Below are positions 62,358 to 64,000 of a stretch of DNA of 64,000 nt, in pieces. The DNA comes from Pogostemon cablin (lineage: Eukaryota; Streptophyta; Magnoliopsida; Lamiales; Lamiaceae), in contig CM042983.1 in assembly GCA_023678885.1 (NCBI GenBank), forward strand, positions 22,426,279 through 22,490,278, in the 5' to 3' direction. The position numbers were made by a program, and so were the translations under genes. Within the stretch, counting starts at the first letter, position 1. Every line of letters begins with the position of its first letter. Below the pieces are notes generated by a model that searched no databases, was not told the origin of the DNA, and saw nothing but the letters and a program-made list of their open reading frames with translations.

Positions 62358-62812
62358 GTTAATATAAATTGTGCAGGATGATTTTGTAACTATATATAAT
62401 GAATGAAGTAGTGATTTATTAATCGTAATCATAGGATTTAATGTTCTCTCCTTAAAAGTTAATAATTTCAATTCTATTTACATTAAAAATTTCAACCCAA
62501 ATGTTATGGACCTATAAAGCGTCGATCACAGTGATAATATATTACTCACTATTTAGTACATAGGAGTGATGGAGTTTTTTTTTTTTTTCTTTACACTATC
62601 CGATCCTAAAAACAACCAATTTAGGGTATATTATATCATTTACTACAACAATATTCATAATGGAGTTTGTTTGTAATAATTAAACGTTGTAGTGAATTTT
62701 TTAAAAATTGAGCTAAATATCCCAAAGTGGAAATGTCTTAGAATTTCAAATACAGCTTTGTTCAATGGGTTCCGAAATCCCTATAATTAAATTACTCAAG
62801 TTTTCATAATCC

Positions 62813-62864
<52 letters not shown>
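62358..62864. other. AT-rich spacer ending in (AAT)n
   Basis: No gene is visible. An (AAT)n run covers about 62813-62863 and abuts the Stowaway element. Confidence 0.6.
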
Positions 62865-62866
<2 letters not shown>

Positions 62867-63151
62867 CCCATTGTCCCACGTATTTTTACCCACTTTCCAT
62901 TTTGGGATGCCCCACGTATTTTTAGTCATTCCATAAATGGTAAAGATACATAATATTTTATTACCTACTTTTTACAATCCCAACAACTTTAATTATTTTT
63001 TTACACTTTATTCATCCTTCCGAACAACTTTATTTACTTTTTCTTTTTAAATTACTAATTTATCCTTACTTTTACTTACGTTATATATTAAAAAAATAAC
63101 ACGTCTTAATCTCCGTGCCCGTACAAATGGGTAAAATACCCGGGACGGAGG

Positions 63152-63154
<3 letters not shown>
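62865..63154 (+). mobile_element. Stowaway MITE, family A, copy 2
   Basis: Same sequence plan as copy 1 (CCCACGTATTTTTACCCACT, CTTAATCTCCGTGCCCGTAC), with ends CTCCCATTGTCCC and GGGACGGAGGGA flanked by TA. Inserted in an (AAT)n run, part of which continues at 63155-63190. Confidence 0.9.
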
Positions 63155-63192
<38 letters not shown>

Positions 63193-63463
63193 TGGGTCTA
63201 CTATTATTATGTAGTACATTATATTACATAATTATTGACAGTTAATGTATATTTATATTATAATAACCTAAAATTATATTTTAATGCATTATTTATTAAC
63301 AAATTATATTGTATACCCAAATGCACCTTGCACCCACTTTTAAAAACTAAACTTATACATCTATGAATAAAAACATAGTATACATTAATAAATAAAAATA
63401 TATACACTTTATTAACAAATTTTTTGTTAGTTATTTAATGAAAAACTGAATGTAAAAAAAGTA

Positions 63464-63754
63464 CTCCCTCCGTCCCGGGTATTTTTACCCGTTTGTACGG
63501 GCACGGAGATTAAGACATTTTATTTTTTTAATATATAATGTAAGAGAAAGTAGGGATAAATTAGTAATTTAAAAAGAAAAAGTGAATAAAGTTATTGGGA
63601 ATGATGAATAAAGTGTAAAAAAGTAATTAAAGTTGTTGGGATTGTAAAAAGTAGGTAATAAAATATTATGTATTTTTGCCAAAAATGGAATGGGTAAAAA
63701 TACGTGGGACACCCCAAAATGGAAAGTGGGTAAAAATACGTGGGACGGTGAGAG
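63464..63754 (-). mobile_element. Stowaway MITE, family A, copy 3 (inverted)
   Basis: Starts CTCCCTCCGTCCCGGGTATT and ends GTGGGACGGTGAGAG, flanked by TA. It is in opposite orientation to copies 1 and 2. The interior GTACGGGCACGGAGATTAAG is the inverse of theirs. Confidence 0.92.
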
Positions 63755-64000
63755 TATATAAATATTAAAAAATATATATTCACTATTAAATAAAAATTTA
63801 TACATACGTTTACATCTAGATGCACAAAATATCTATCTTATTCATTATATACTTTAAAAAAAATACACTTTAGCTAACCATAAATATATTTTACTATTAC
63901 AACTATCGTATTTTAACACAAATCTTCTCATAGACTTTGTCCAATATATAAATATATAATCTAATTATGTTAAGAGAAATACAAAATGTCAAAGGCGTAT

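Overview
This window looks like nuclear DNA of a eudicot plant. It is AT-rich, its genes have many small GT-AG introns, and it is full of plant transposon families (Stowaway MITEs, hAT, CACTA, MULE, Helitron, LTR elements). An asterid such as a member of Lamiales would fit, but I cannot fix the species from the sequence alone.

Layout. 1-433: decayed Copia gag fragment, minus strand. 1765-2232: two Stowaway-like MITEs. 2988-8432: complete five-exon FAR1-RELATED SEQUENCE gene (FRS3-like, 875 aa), minus strand. 9240-10740: AT-rich DNA with MITE-like repeats. 10747 to about 27 kb: a large old Helitron on the minus strand. It has a hairpin-CTAG 3' end, a Rep/helicase gene of many small exons and, upstream, an RPA-like gene. 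Both genes are damaged. A 312 bp non-autonomous hAT sits inside the Rep/helicase gene, and a 3.4 kb hAT with its own decayed transposase lies between the two genes. 27.6-30.6 kb: LTR-like sequence, a second hAT remnant and a 265 bp near-perfect palindrome. 30.9-36.5 kb: a Helitron-type terminus and a set of exon-like segments on the minus strand from a gene I do not recognise, mixed with duplicated blocks. 36.7-41.4 kb: a palindrome-ended repeat, a duplicated broken copy of the eIF3a promoter plus exon 1, an LTR-like insertion and a MITE. 41802-47355: complete 13-exon eIF3a gene (955 aa), plus strand. 47.4-55.6 kb: mostly transposons, including a CACTA element with a MULE nested in it. 55860-56706: candidate small gene encoding tandem Asp-Tyr/Pro-rich peptide repeats; a truncated second copy lies at 62.15 kb. 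57358-60144: non-autonomous hAT with a second hAT nested inside. 60.3-63.8 kb: LTR-like sequence and two Stowaway MITEs.

How it fits together. Two housekeeping or regulatory genes are intact (FRS3-like and eIF3a). FRS proteins descend from MULE transposases, so the window holds a domesticated transposase beside live-type and dead transposons. The Helitron carries a rolling-circle Rep/helicase and a single-strand DNA-binding RPA homologue, which probably worked as one replication module, with similar duplicated sequence upstream of both genes. The most novel-looking item is the repeated DYPPT-PNVP peptide gene.
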